Below are positions 16,451 to 25,260 of a stretch of DNA of 64,000 nt, piece after piece. Origin of the DNA: Renibacterium sp. Lineage in GTDB: Bacteria; Actinomycetota; Actinomycetes; Actinomycetales; Micrococcaceae. The position numbers were made by a program, and so were the translations under genes. Below the pieces are notes generated by a model that searched no databases, was not told where the DNA came from, and saw only the letters and a program-made list of their open reading frames with translations. The DNA lies in NCBI GenBank assembly GCA_017419405.1, contig JAFOLH010000008.1, positions 62,001 through 126,000 on the forward strand, read 5' to 3'. The number at the start of each line of letters is the position of its first letter. Within the stretch, counting starts at the first letter, position 1.

Positions 16451-17251
16451 CTAGATCTGGCGGGCCAGAATCGCTTGTTTGACCTCGGAGATCGCCTTGG
16501 TCACCTGGATGCCGCGCGGGCAGGCTTCCGAGCAGTTGAAGGTGGTCCGGCAACGCCAGACGCCTTCCTTGTCGTTGAGGATCTCCAAGCGCATATCGCC
16601 GGCATCGTCACGCGAGTCGAAGATGAAGCGGTGCGCATTGACGATCGCGGCCGGGCCGAAGTACTGGCCGTCGGTCCAGAACACCGGGCAGCTCGAGGTG
16701 CAAGCAGCGCACAAGATGCATTTGGTGGTGTCGTCGAAGCGCTCGCGGTCTTCTGCGGACTGCAGGCGTTCCTTGGTCGGCTCATGGCCCTTGTTGATCA
16801 GGAACGGCATGATCTCCCGGTAGGACTGGAAGAACGGCTCCATGTCCACAATGAGATCTTTTTCCACCGGCAGGCCCTTGATCGGCTCCACCGTGATCGG
16901 CTTCTTGGTGTCCAGATCCTTCAACAAGGTCTTGCACGCCAAGCGGTTTCGGCCGTTGATCCGCATCGCATCCGAACCGCAGACGCCGTGCGCGCAGGAA
17001 CGGCGGAAGGACAGCGTGCCGTCGTGCTCCCACTTGACCTTGTGCAAGGCGTCGAGCACCCGGTCGGTGCCGTACATGGTGAGTTTCCACTCGTCCCAAT
17101 GCGCTTCGGTCTCGTCTTCCGGGTTGTAGCGGCGGACTTTGAGCGTGATGTCGAAGGTGGGGATTTCCCCGCCGCCGCCCACGCTCGCCGGGAGTTCGAT
17201 TTTCGACGCCGGCTCCGGAGCGGTTTCCGCGGTCTCGATTGTGGTTGTCAT
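16451..17251 (-). CDS. sdhB: Succinate dehydrogenase iron-sulfur subunit
   Basis: A 266-residue electron-transfer subunit of complex II. It has the plant-type [2Fe-2S] ligands (RRSCAHGVCGSD ... RLACKT), the [4Fe-4S] motif CILCAACTSSCP, and the [3Fe-4S] ligands around CRTTFNCSEACPRG. It passes electrons from the FAD of SdhA to quinone in the membrane. It is the last gene of sdhCDAB and its start overlaps the sdhA stop by one base (TGATG). Confidence 0.97.
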   Translation of the reverse strand: MTTTIETAETAPEPASKIELPASVGGGGEIPTFDITLKVRRYNPEDETEAHWDEWKLTMYGTDRVLDALHKVKWEHDGTLSFRRSCAHGVCGSDAMRINGRNRLACKTLLKDLDTKKPITVEPIKGLPVEKDLIVDMEPFFQSYREIMPFLINKGHEPTKERLQSAEDRERFDDTTKCILCAACTSSCPVFWTDGQYFGPAAIVNAHRFIFDSRDDAGDMRLEILNDKEGVWRCRTTFNCSEACPRGIQVTKAISEVKQAILARQI

Positions 17252-19017
17252 CAGTACTTCCTCACCATCGGCTCATAGCGGGTGAAAATAACCGGCTTGG
17301 TGTCCAGCCGGATGCCAGCGATGTGCTCGGCTTCGGATTCGTTGTCCAAATAGGCCATCGAGTGCTTCATGAACTTCTCGTCGTCGCGGTCCGGGAAGTC
17401 CTCCCGGAAGTGTCCGCCACGGGATTCTTCGCGGTGCAGGGCCGCCACGGTCATCACCTTGGCCAATTCCAGGAGGAAGCCCAACTCCACGGCTTCGAGC
17501 AGATCCAGGTTGAACCGTTTGCCCTTGTCCTGCACGGTGATCCGCTGGTAGCGCTCTTCGAGCTTCGCGATGTCGCTCAAGGCCAGGTGCAGGGTTTCCG
17601 CGGAACGGAACACCTGCATATTGGCATCCATGGTGTCCTGCAGATCCTTGCGGATCGCGGCCACCTTCTCGGTGCCCTCCGAGCTGCGCACGTGGTCCAA
17701 CAGGCCCAGCGTGTACGCTTCGGGGTCTTCCGGGAGGTCGACGTAGTCGGCACCCAAGGCGTATTCCGCTGCGGCGATGCCGGCACGTTTGCCGAATACG
17801 TTGATGTCCAGCAGCGAGTTGGTGCCCAAGCGGTTCGAGCCGTGCACCGAGACGCAGGCGACCTCGCCGGCGGCGAACAGGCCGGGGACCACGGTGTCGT
17901 TGTCCTGCAGGACCTCGGCTTTGATGTTGGTCGGGATGCCGCCCATGGCGTAGTGCGCGGTCGGGAAGACCGGGACCGGTTCGGTGAACGGCTCGACGCC
18001 CAGGTAGGTGCGCGCGAACTCGGTGATGTCCGGCAACTTCGCTTCGATGTGCGCCGGTTCCAAGTGGGTCAGGTCCAGGAGCACGTAGTCCTTGTTCGGG
18101 CCGCAACCGCGGCCTTCGCGGACCTCGTTGGCCATCGAGCGGGCCACGATGTCACGCGGCGCCAAGTCCTTGATCGTCGGCGCATAACGCTCCATGAAGC
18201 GCTCGCCTTCGGAGTTGCGCAGGATCGCGCCTTCGCCGCGGGCCGCCTCGGAGAGCAGAATGCCCAAACCGGCCAAGCCGGTCGGGTGGAACTGGAAGAA
18301 TTCCATGTCTTCCAGCGGAATGCCGCGGCGGAAGGCGATCGCCATGCCGTCACCGGTCAGGGTGTGCGCGTTCGAGGTGGTTTTGAACACCTTGCCGGCG
18401 CCGCCGGAAGCGAAGACCACGGATTTGGCTTGGAAGACGTGCAGCTCGCCGCTGGCCAGGTCGTAGCTGACCACGCCGGAGACCCGCTTCTGCCCGGTTT
18501 CCTCGTCGACCACGGTGAGCAGGTCCAGCACGTAGTACTCGTTGTAGAACTCGACATTGTGCTTGACGCAGTTTTGGTACAGAGTCTGCAGAATCATGTG
18601 GCCGGTACGGTCGGCGGCGTAACAGGCGCGGCGCACCGGGGCCTTGCCATGGTCCCGGGTGTGTCCGCCGAAACGGCGCTGATCGATCCGGCCTTCGGGC
18701 GTGCGGTTGAACGGCAGGCCCATTTTTTCCAGATCGAGGACCGCGTCGATGGCTTCTTTCGCCATCACTTCGGCGGCGTCCTGGTCGACCAGGTAGTCAC
18801 CGCCCTTGACCGTGTCGAAGGTGTGCCATTCCCAATTGTCTTCTTCCACGTTCGCCAGCGCGGCGCACATGCCGCCTTGGGCTGCGCCGGTGTGCGAACG
18901 CGTGGGATAGAGCTTGGTCAGCACGGCAGTGCGTGCGCGTTGCCCGGACTCGATGGCAGCACGCATGCCGGCCCCGCCTGCACCGACGATCACCACGTCG
19001 TATTTGTGAACCTGCAT
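17251..19017 (-). CDS. sdhA: Succinate dehydrogenase flavoprotein subunit
   Basis: A 588-residue FAD-containing catalytic subunit of complex II, oxidising succinate to fumarate. The N-terminal dinucleotide fold is DVVIVGAGGAGMRAAIE, the FAD-linking His lies in the RSHTGAAQGG segment, and active-site motifs HPTGL and the His/Arg elements around HGSNRLGTNSLLD are intact. The ATG at 19017 is preferred over an in-frame start at 19074: GAGGAG is about 9 nt upstream and the extra residues are absent from typical family starts (MQVHKYDVVIVG). It follows sdhD after about 114 bp. Confidence 0.97.
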   Translation of the reverse strand: MQVHKYDVVIVGAGGAGMRAAIESGQRARTAVLTKLYPTRSHTGAAQGGMCAALANVEEDNWEWHTFDTVKGGDYLVDQDAAEVMAKEAIDAVLDLEKMGLPFNRTPEGRIDQRRFGGHTRDHGKAPVRRACYAADRTGHMILQTLYQNCVKHNVEFYNEYYVLDLLTVVDEETGQKRVSGVVSYDLASGELHVFQAKSVVFASGGAGKVFKTTSNAHTLTGDGMAIAFRRGIPLEDMEFFQFHPTGLAGLGILLSEAARGEGAILRNSEGERFMERYAPTIKDLAPRDIVARSMANEVREGRGCGPNKDYVLLDLTHLEPAHIEAKLPDITEFARTYLGVEPFTEPVPVFPTAHYAMGGIPTNIKAEVLQDNDTVVPGLFAAGEVACVSVHGSNRLGTNSLLDINVFGKRAGIAAAEYALGADYVDLPEDPEAYTLGLLDHVRSSEGTEKVAAIRKDLQDTMDANMQVFRSAETLHLALSDIAKLEERYQRITVQDKGKRFNLDLLEAVELGFLLELAKVMTVAALHREESRGGHFREDFPDRDDEKFMKHSMAYLDNESEAEHIAGIRLDTKPVIFTRYEPMVRKY

Positions 19018-19131
19018 ACCGTGAAACTCCTCTGTGGAACCATGCCCGGATTTCCGATCTGGAACTGAGGTCAATCGAAAATTTCGGAATCGAAAACTAA
19101 GCTGCTGAAAAACTCGAGCCGCTGGGCGGAC

Positions 19132-19590
19132 TCAGGGCGCTGGGCAGAAGCTGCCCGGCAGCGGGACGCCGTCCGAGCCGACCACGCAGGGGTCGAAAGT
19201 GAAGATCACCAGGGTGCCCAGCACGATGATCACCGCAGTGGCGAGGTAGAGCACGGTCTTGAGCACCATCCGGGTGCCGTCTTTTTCCGCGTAATCGTTG
19301 ATGATCGTGCGCACGCCGTTGGTGCCGTGCAGCATCGCGAGCCAGAGCATCAGCAGATCCCAGATCTGCCAGAACGGACTGGCCCACTTGCCTGCGACGA
19401 AGCCGAAGTCGATCTGGTGCACGCCTTCGCCGAGCATCAGGTTGACGAAGAGGTGGCCGAAGATCAGCACGATCAGGATCACACCGGAGAGCCGCATGAA
19501 CAGCCAGGCGAACATTTCGAACTTGGAGCCCGAGCTCTTGTTGCGGTTGTAATTCACTTTCCCACTGCGTGGGGCTTCGATTGCAGTCAT
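19132..19590 (-). CDS. sdhD: Succinate dehydrogenase hydrophobic subunit SdhD
   Basis: A 152-residue membrane anchor with three helices (about 28-52, 72-95, 108-130). The RLSGVILIVLIFGHLFVNL helix and the heme-ligand region LAMLHGTNGVRTIINDY are as in actinobacterial SdhD. It binds heme b and quinone with SdhC. Its start lies one base from the sdhC stop. Confidence 0.93.
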   Translation of the reverse strand: MTAIEAPRSGKVNYNRNKSSGSKFEMFAWLFMRLSGVILIVLIFGHLFVNLMLGEGVHQIDFGFVAGKWASPFWQIWDLLMLWLAMLHGTNGVRTIINDYAEKDGTRMVLKTVLYLATAVIIVLGTLVIFTFDPCVVGSDGVPLPGSFCPAP

Positions 19591-19591
19591 T

Positions 19592-19984
19592 TCAGTGACC
19601 TCCCCAGAGCGGTGCGAGGACGATGCTCAGTTGGCGGATCAGGAACGGGATCATCACGATCACCCAGAGGCCCAGCACACCCCAGAGCAGCTGACGCTGG
19701 TACTTGGGGCCCTTCTTCCAGAAGTCGACCACGATGATCCGCAGGCCGTTGAAAGCGTGGAATACGATGGCGGCGACCAGGCCGGCTTCCAGCAGGCCCA
19801 TCACGGGGTTCTTGTAAGTGCTGATCACCGCGTCGTAGGCTTCCGGCGAAACCCGGACCAAAGAGGTGTCGAGGACGTGAACCAGTAAGAAGAAAAATAT
19901 CGCGACACCGGTGACTCGGTGCGCTACCCAGGACCACATGCCTTCATGGCCGCGGTACAGGGTGCCAGCTGGTTTCGTCGGCAC
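19592..19984 (-). CDS. sdhC: Succinate dehydrogenase cytochrome b556 subunit SdhC
   Basis: A 130-residue anchor subunit, first gene of the operon. Motif TLYRGHEGMWSWVAHRVTGVAIFFFLLVHVLD contains the conserved Ser/Arg quinone-site region and a heme-ligand His; AIVFHAFNGLRIIVVD is the second conserved block. It begins at GTG 19984 with GGGAGG 8 nt upstream. The promoter lies about 100 bp further upstream. Confidence 0.94.
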   Translation of the reverse strand: MPTKPAGTLYRGHEGMWSWVAHRVTGVAIFFFLLVHVLDTSLVRVSPEAYDAVISTYKNPVMGLLEAGLVAAIVFHAFNGLRIIVVDFWKKGPKYQRQLLWGVLGLWVIVMIPFLIRQLSIVLAPLWGGH

Positions 19985-20084
19985 TGATTAAACCTCCCGG
20001 TAATGCAACTGCATGCAACTTCATTGAGCGCGTTTCCACCCTCGGCGACGCTGGTTGCCAAAGCTGTGCTAGTTCAGCTAGCTC

Positions 20085-20129
20085 AAGCCTAAATCTAAAC
20101 TTCGCTCACAGCTTACTCAACTTAGGCTT
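20085..20129 (-). promoter_or_regulatory. sdhCDAB promoter
   Basis: On the minus strand, -35 TTGAGT (20115-20120) and -10 TAGATT (20092-20097) are separated by exactly 17 bp. This gives a leader of about 100 nt before sdhC. An 8-bp inverted repeat, AAGCCTAA (20085-20092) with TTAGGCTT (20122-20129), frames the promoter and may be an operator. The rest of the 308-bp gap 19985-20292 holds a GTTGCAT direct repeat near the sdhC start and the manC promoter, and nothing else that I recognise. Confidence 0.5.
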
Positions 20130-20278
20130 CCCTATCTCAGTGCGGCAGGTCACATCCCTGTGCTGAGGCGGCAACCCGGATGAGACCCAGCTCTCAGCAA
20201 GTGCTCCCTTAAAGCCAGTCTTCGGCCGAATCTCGGGCAAGCTTCGCCTGTCGCGAAGGGTCTGGGCCGCAGGTCGGC

Positions 20279-20284
20279 TAAAGT
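20279..20284 (+). promoter_or_regulatory. -10 box of a leaderless manC promoter
   Basis: TAAAGT ends 8 nt before the ATG at 20293 and no Shine-Dalgarno sequence is present, so a leaderless mRNA is likely. Confidence 0.5.
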
Positions 20285-20292
20285 GGTCGGCA

Positions 20293-21468
20293 ATGACTTC
20301 TTTCGCTTCGAACGACGACGGCGCGGGCCTTGCTGCCCCGCAGCGTGCAGCTTTGGCATCCTTTCATGCGGTGATTCCGGCGGGCGGGGTGGGTACCAGG
20401 CTATGGCCGCTTTCCCGCGCCGGTGCGCCGAAATTCCTGCATGATTTGACCGGTTCCGGCAGCACGCTGCTGCGCGCCACCTATGACCGCCTGGAGCCGC
20501 TGGCCCACGATCGGATGATGGTGGTGACCGGCGTCGCGCACAAGGAAGCGGTGTGCGGGCAGCTTCCCGAGATCCCGGATTCCGAGCTGGTTCTGGAAAG
20601 CGAACCCAAGGACTCCGCGGCCGCGATCGGTCTGGCTGCCGCGATCCTGTTCGAGCGGGACCCCTCGATCATCATGGGCTCCTTCGCGGCAGACCATGTG
20701 ATCAGCCCGGATGGCGTGTTCCAGGCCGCAGTCCGGGAAGCGATCCTGACCGCGGCGCCCGGGGAAGGCTCCGACGGCAAGATCGTCACCATCGGCATTG
20801 CCCCGACGCATGCCTCCACCGGCTTCGGCTACATCCGCACCGGGGATCCGCTGGCCGTGGCCGGAGCCCCGCACGCTTATGCCGTGGCGGAATTCGTGGA
20901 GAAGCCGGATCAGCAGACCGCGGACCGGTATCTGGCCGAAGGCGGTTACAGCTGGAACGCCGGCATGTTCGTGGCTCCGGTCTCCCTGATGCTCAAACAC
21001 CTCGCTGCGAACGAGCCGGAGCTGCATGCCGGGCTGACCGAGATCGCGCAGGCCTGGGACACCCCGCAGCGGGCCGAGGTCACCGGACGGATCTGGCCGA
21101 ACCTGCCCAAGATCGCGATCGACTACGCGGTAGCCGAACCGGCCGCGGCCGCCGGCGACGTCGCGGTGATCCCGGGCGAATTCCGTTGGGACGACGTCGG
21201 GGATTTCGCCGCGATCGGCAGGTTGAACAGCGCCAAAGACACCGACAACGTCACCGTGCTCGGCGAAGGCGCCCGCCGGGTGTTCACCGAAGACGCCTCC
21301 GGCGTCGTGGTGACCGACACCAAACGGGTGATCGCGTTGATCGGCATCGACGACGTGGTGATCGTGGACACTCCGGACGCCTTGCTGGTCACCACCACCG
21401 CGCATGCGCAGCGGGTCAAGGCGGCAGTGGAGAGCCTCAAGGCCTCCGGCGACGTCGACGTGCTCTGA
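20293..21468 (+). CDS. manC: Mannose-1-phosphate guanylyltransferase
   Basis: A 391-residue nucleotidyltransferase making GDP-mannose from GTP and mannose-1-phosphate, for cell-wall mannolipids and glycans. It shows the signature HAVIPAGGVGTRLWPLSRAGAPKFL (about residues 25-49), the FAADHVI metal motif, the FVEKPD loop, and the WNAGMFV and FRWDDVGDF blocks typical of this enzyme. Length suits the single-domain type without the PMI domain. It is divergent from sdhC. Confidence 0.92.
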   Translation: MTSFASNDDGAGLAAPQRAALASFHAVIPAGGVGTRLWPLSRAGAPKFLHDLTGSGSTLLRATYDRLEPLAHDRMMVVTGVAHKEAVCGQLPEIPDSELVLESEPKDSAAAIGLAAAILFERDPSIIMGSFAADHVISPDGVFQAAVREAILTAAPGEGSDGKIVTIGIAPTHASTGFGYIRTGDPLAVAGAPHAYAVAEFVEKPDQQTADRYLAEGGYSWNAGMFVAPVSLMLKHLAANEPELHAGLTEIAQAWDTPQRAEVTGRIWPNLPKIAIDYAVAEPAAAAGDVAVIPGEFRWDDVGDFAAIGRLNSAKDTDNVTVLGEGARRVFTEDASGVVVTDTKRVIALIGIDDVVIVDTPDALLVTTTAHAQRVKAAVESLKASGDVDVL

Positions 21469-21469
21469 G

Positions 21470-21943
21470 ATGCTGTCCGAGACCGAGGCGCTCTGGGCGC
21501 GATTCGACGAACTGTCCGCGACGGAATTCCGGGCTGAACTCGAGGCCTTGCTGGCGCAACTGCCGGCAGGCGATCCACGCATCGCGTTTGAACGGGGCGG
21601 ATTTTTCGACTCCACCGGTTGTCCGGAGCAGGCGGTCCCGTGGTACCGGCAAGCCCTCGCCGAAGGGCTGGCGGGTTCGGAACGCCGGCAGGTCACCGTG
21701 CAGTTGGCCAGTTCGCTGCGCAATCTGGGCGAGCTGGATGCGGCTGAAGCGCTCTTGCGCGGCGAACTCGAAGCGCCGGACGACGAGTACAGCCCGGCGC
21801 TGAAAAGCGTCCTGGCGCTGGTCCTGGTCTCGCAGGGTCGGGAGCGGGAGGCGGTCTCGACCGCGCTGCTGGCCTTGGTGCCCTACTTGCCGAGATACCA
21901 GCGCTCGATGACGAACTACGCCCGGGAACTGCTCGAAGATTGA
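21470..21943 (+). CDS. Tetratricopeptide-repeat protein
   Basis: A 157-residue all-helical protein starting one base after the manC stop, so co-transcribed with it. TPR-like helix pairs are visible (CPEQAVPWYRQALAEGLAGSERRQVTVQLASSLRNLGELDAAEALLRGEL, about residues 48-97), with a shape common to the small actinobacterial tetratrico_5 family. TPR folds bind other proteins. No enzymatic motif; the partner is unknown. Confidence 0.75.
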   Translation: MLSETEALWARFDELSATEFRAELEALLAQLPAGDPRIAFERGGFFDSTGCPEQAVPWYRQALAEGLAGSERRQVTVQLASSLRNLGELDAAEALLRGELEAPDDEYSPALKSVLALVLVSQGREREAVSTALLALVPYLPRYQRSMTNYARELLED

Positions 21944-21995
21944 GCCGGGATCTTCCCGTGTGACGCAGATTAGCGGCGAAACCAAGCGGATTGGC

Positions 21996-22001
21996 TAGAG
22001 T
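21996..22001 (+). promoter_or_regulatory. -10 box of a leaderless promoter for the amidohydrolase
   Basis: TAGAGT ends 6 nt before the GTG at 22008, which supports that GTG as the start. Confidence 0.5.
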
Positions 22002-22007
22002 TTCGTT

Positions 22008-23210
22008 GTGCGCAATTACACTCAGGAAGCCGAGCCGGCCGAGCCCATTGGGCCGTGGCTGGAACCGTTGCTGGCCGGACTGTTGGATTTCCGTCGGGAT
22101 CTGCACCAACACCCGGAGCTGTCCCGGCAAGAGTTCCGGACCACCGACAAACTCGTGGAACGGCTCAGCGCGGCCGGCCTGGATCCGCGACGGTTGGCCG
22201 GCACCGGGGTGGTGGTCGACGTCGGCGAGGGGCCGATCGCCACCGCGCTACGCGGGGACATCGACGCGCTGCCGGTGATCGAAGAGACCGGATTGGCCTT
22301 CGCCTCCACGAACCACGGCGTCACGCACGCCTGCGGTCACGACGTGCACACCACGACCATGCTGGGGATCGCCCTGGTGCTGCAGGCGATGCATCGACGG
22401 AACCCGCTGGGCGGAACCGTCCGGATCATTTTCCAGCCGGCCGAGGAGACGATGCCCGGCGGCGCCTTGGACTGCATTGCGCAAGAGGTGCTGCTCGGGG
22501 TTCCGCGGATCATGGCTTTGCATTGCGATCCACGGATCGAAGTCGGCAAGATCGGCACCCGGATCGGCGCGATCACCTCGGCCTCGGACACCATCAAGAT
22601 CGAACTCACCGGTCGTGGCGGGCATACCTCGCGACCGCATCTGACCGAAGACCTGGTGTTCGCCTTGGCCCAGATCGCGGTTCAGGTGCCCGCGATCCTC
22701 TCCCGCCGGGTCGATGTCCGCAGCGGCGTTTCGGTGGTCTGGGGCCAGCTGCACGCCGGGGCGGCGCCGAACGCGATTCCGGCCACCGGGTTCATGTCCG
22801 GCACGATGCGCTGCCTCGATCGGGATGCCTGGCATTCGGCGGGGGAGCTGCTCGACGACGTGGTGCAGCAAGTGGCCGCGCCTTACGGGGTGGATGTGCA
22901 CTTGGAGCACACCCGGGGTGTGCCGCCGGTGGTCAATTCGGAGCACGAAACCGCGATCATCGAAGCTGCGGCGCGGGCGGAATTGGGCGAAGACGCGGTA
23001 GTGCTCACGCCGCAATCGATGGGCGGCGAGGATTTCGCCTGGTTCCTGCAGGACATTCCGGGCGCCATGATGCGCCTGGGCACGCACGCTCCCGGCGGCG
23101 AGGTCTACGACCTGCATCGCGGCGATTACGTGCTCGACGAAGCGGCGCTCGGGAACGGGATCCGGGTCTTGGCGGCCGCTGCGCTGCGCACCATCCGGGA
23201 TCTGGCTTAG
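22008..23210 (+). CDS. M20-family amidohydrolase
   Basis: A 400-residue metal-dependent hydrolase of the M20D group (hippurate hydrolase/N-acyl amino acid amidohydrolase type). It shows FRRDLHQHPELS, the metal-binding motif HACGHDVHTT, the catalytic Glu pair PAEETMPGGA, HCDPRIEVG, and RGGHTSRPH in the dimerisation domain. Such enzymes cleave amide bonds of N-acyl amino acids or related compounds. It is cytosolic and begins at GTG 22008. Exact substrate unknown. Related amidohydrolases often lie near the nucleoside importer in actinobacteria; here the Ohr operon is inserted between them. Confidence 0.88.
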   Translation: MRNYTQEAEPAEPIGPWLEPLLAGLLDFRRDLHQHPELSRQEFRTTDKLVERLSAAGLDPRRLAGTGVVVDVGEGPIATALRGDIDALPVIEETGLAFASTNHGVTHACGHDVHTTTMLGIALVLQAMHRRNPLGGTVRIIFQPAEETMPGGALDCIAQEVLLGVPRIMALHCDPRIEVGKIGTRIGAITSASDTIKIELTGRGGHTSRPHLTEDLVFALAQIAVQVPAILSRRVDVRSGVSVVWGQLHAGAAPNAIPATGFMSGTMRCLDRDAWHSAGELLDDVVQQVAAPYGVDVHLEHTRGVPPVVNSEHETAIIEAAARAELGEDAVVLTPQSMGGEDFAWFLQDIPGAMMRLGTHAPGGEVYDLHRGDYVLDEAALGNGIRVLAAAALRTIRDLA

Positions 23211-23328
23211 CCGGTTCGGCCCGGAGGTGGGCAGGTGCGACGGACTCGGTCCCTTGATCTGCCGAATTCCGTACAAGGCCCCCGCCGAGTCCGTCAGCGG
23301 TGTTCGTGGAATCTTCGGGTCAAATATG

Positions 23329-23338
23329 TTGTGCACAA
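23329..23338. promoter_or_regulatory. Palindrome upstream of ohrR
   Basis: TTGTGCACAA is a perfect 10-bp palindrome about 25 bp before the ohrR start, overlapping the -35 region. It is AT-richer than its surroundings. It may be the OhrR operator, or part of one, though no proven consensus is matched. Confidence 0.4.
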
Positions 23339-23351
23339 TCTAATTGCGTAC

Positions 23352-23357
23352 TACAGT
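23352..23357 (+). promoter_or_regulatory. -10 box of the ohrR promoter (leaderless)
   Basis: TACAGT ends 6 nt before the ATG at 23364 and lies downstream of the TTGTGCACAA palindrome. Confidence 0.5.
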
Positions 23358-23363
23358 GATCTC

Positions 23364-23822
23364 ATGACCGAACGGCAGATCCTCAAAACGCAGATTTGCT
23401 TTGCGCTGTATTCGACGTCCCGGTCCTTCACCGCGGCCTACCGGCCGATGCTCGAGGCCGTCGGGCTGACCTACCCGCAGTACCTGGTGCTGCTGCTGCT
23501 CTGGGAGCAGGACGGTGCGAGCGTGCACGAACTCGGCGAGGCCCTGCAACTGGACTCGGGAACCCTCTCGCCGCTGCTCAAGCGGATGGAAGCCGCCGGT
23601 CTGGTTCGCCGCCGTCGGGCTGCCGACGACGAGCGCCGGGTGGAGGTCGAATTGACCGACGACGGCGCTGCGCTGCGCCAGCGGGCCAGCTCCGTGCCGC
23701 ACGACCTGGCCGAAAAAGCCGGGATCAGCGCCCAGGAAGTCGAACAGCTCTGTTCGATCCTGGGAAAACTCAACAACTCCCTTCGCAAAACGCTTTCCAC
23801 AACCAACCAAGGAGCATCATGA
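23364..23822 (+). CDS. ohrR: OhrR-type MarR-family peroxide regulator
   Basis: A 152-residue winged-helix repressor. The reactive N-terminal Cys is C12 (TQICFALYSTSRSFTAAYRPML), in the position of the sensing Cys of OhrR, and a second Cys lies at C130, so it may be of the two-Cys type. The DNA-binding part is LDSGTLSPLLKRMEAAGLVRRRRAADDERRV. On oxidation by organic hydroperoxides it should leave its operator and allow expression of the downstream genes. It overlaps ohr by 4 nt (ATGA). Confidence 0.88.
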   Translation: MTERQILKTQICFALYSTSRSFTAAYRPMLEAVGLTYPQYLVLLLLWEQDGASVHELGEALQLDSGTLSPLLKRMEAAGLVRRRRAADDERRVEVELTDDGAALRQRASSVPHDLAEKAGISAQEVEQLCSILGKLNNSLRKTLSTTNQGAS

Positions 23823-24247
23823 ACATCGCTTACACCGCAGAAGCACTCGCCACCGGAGACGGCCGCGACGGCCGGGGCCGCACTTCGGACGGCAAACTCG
23901 ACGTCACCTTGGCGGTTCCGGTCGAGATGGGCGGTACCGGTGAAGGCACCAACCCGGAGCAGCTCTTCGCGGTCGGCTACGCCGCCTGTTTCCACTCCGC
24001 GCTGCGCGTGGTGGCCCGGCGGCAGAAGGCCGATGTGACCGATTCCACGGTGGCCGCGAAGGTCGGCATCGGTTCGAACGGCCAAGGCGGATTCGGCCTG
24101 GCCGTGGAACTCGAAGTAAGCCTGCCGGCAGTGGACGCCGAGACCGCGCAGGCGCTCGTCGAAGCAGCGCACCAAGTGTGCCCGTACTCCAATGCGACCC
24201 GGGGCAATATCGAGGTCAAGCTTTCGGTGGCCGGAGTTGCCGCATGA
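23819..24247 (+). CDS. ohr: Organic hydroperoxide resistance protein Ohr
   Basis: A 142-residue OsmC/Ohr-family peroxidase. The two reactive cysteines are C57 (GYAACFHSAL) and C121 (VCPYSNATRGN), the latter in the strongly conserved CPYSxAT motif that separates Ohr from OsmC. Ohr reduces organic hydroperoxides with lipoyl-dependent reductants. It follows ohrR with a 4-nt overlap and is followed by a reductase with a 4-nt overlap, so the whole set is one operon. Confidence 0.94.
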   Translation: MNIAYTAEALATGDGRDGRGRTSDGKLDVTLAVPVEMGGTGEGTNPEQLFAVGYAACFHSALRVVARRQKADVTDSTVAAKVGIGSNGQGGFGLAVELEVSLPAVDAETAQALVEAAHQVCPYSNATRGNIEVKLSVAGVAA

Positions 24248-25260
24248 GCCTGCCGACGACGACCCGCCAGTTCGAACTGGCTTCGCGGCCCAAGGGTGTG
24301 CCGACCCTGGAGAACTTCCGATTTGCTGAAGCCGCGCTGCCGGAACTCGAGGACGGTCAGATCCTGGTCAAAAACCTGGCGATCTCGGTCGACCCGTACA
24401 TGCGCGGCCGGATGAATGACGTGAAGTCCTACACCCCGCCTTACCGGCTCGACGAGCCGATGCTGGGCGGTGCCGTGGGCGAGGTGCTGGCCAGTCGCAG
24501 TGCCGAGGTCGCGGTCGGCGACGTCGTGGTGCACGAAAAGGGCTGGCGCGAGGCGGCAGTGCTTTCGGCTGACGGGGTGCAGAAGGTCGACCTTTCAATC
24601 GCTCCGGCGACGGCTTATCTGGGCGCTTTGGGCATGACCGGTTTGACCGCTTATGCCGGCCTGACCAAGGTCGCCGGGTTCAAAGCCGGCGACGTGGTCT
24701 TCGTTTCGGGCGCTGCGGGCGCGGTGGGTTCGATGGTGGGGCAACTCGCCAAACAATTGGGCGCTTCCCGGGTGATCGGCAGTGCCGGTTCGGCGGAAAA
24801 AGTGGCGCACCTCCTGGAGCTGGGCTTCGATGCGGCGTTCAACTACCACGACGGCCCGGTCAAGGACCAGCTCAAAGCCGCCTTGGGCGACGCCGCGGGC
24901 ATCGACGTGTACTTCGACAATGTCGGCGGTGAACACCTCGAGGCGGCGCTGACGCATATGAACAACTTCGGACGCATTGCGCTGTGCGGTGCGATCAGCC
25001 AGTACAACTCGACTGAGGCCCCGGTGGGTCCGCGCAACCTCGCGCTCGCCGTCGGCAAACAGTTGACGCTTCGTGGGTTCCTGGTCTTCTCCTATTACCA
25101 GTTCGCCGAAGAATACGCGCAGTTGGTCGGCCCCCTGCTGGCTGCCGGGAAGATCCAGTACCAGGAAACTGTTGTACACGGTGTAGAGAATTCAGCACAA
25201 GCGTTCATCGATATGTTGGGCGGTGCGAACACCGGAAAGATGGTTATTACCCTTGACTGA
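24244..25260 (+). CDS. NADP-dependent MDR-family oxidoreductase (CurA/PTGR-like)
   Basis: A 338-residue medium-chain reductase without zinc-binding Cys/His residues. It carries the N-terminal VDPYMRGRMND block, the cofactor-binding VSGAAGAVGSMVGQLAKQLG motif near residue 160, and GIDVYFDNVGG. Relatives reduce double bonds in alpha,beta-unsaturated ketones and aldehydes such as lipid peroxidation products. Its position after ohr by a 4-nt overlap fits detoxification of aldehydes that result from lipid peroxide breakdown. Substrate is not known. Confidence 0.88.
   Translation: MSLPTTTRQFELASRPKGVPTLENFRFAEAALPELEDGQILVKNLAISVDPYMRGRMNDVKSYTPPYRLDEPMLGGAVGEVLASRSAEVAVGDVVVHEKGWREAAVLSADGVQKVDLSIAPATAYLGALGMTGLTAYAGLTKVAGFKAGDVVFVSGAAGAVGSMVGQLAKQLGASRVIGSAGSAEKVAHLLELGFDAAFNYHDGPVKDQLKAALGDAAGIDVYFDNVGGEHLEAALTHMNNFGRIALCGAISQYNSTEAPVGPRNLALAVGKQLTLRGFLVFSYYQFAEEYAQLVGPLLAAGKIQYQETVVHGVENSAQAFIDMLGGANTGKMVITLD

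Noticed and set aside
17239-19068. Long plus-strand open frame across sdhA
   Set aside because: Antisense shadow of sdhA; sdhA shows the full set of conserved motifs.
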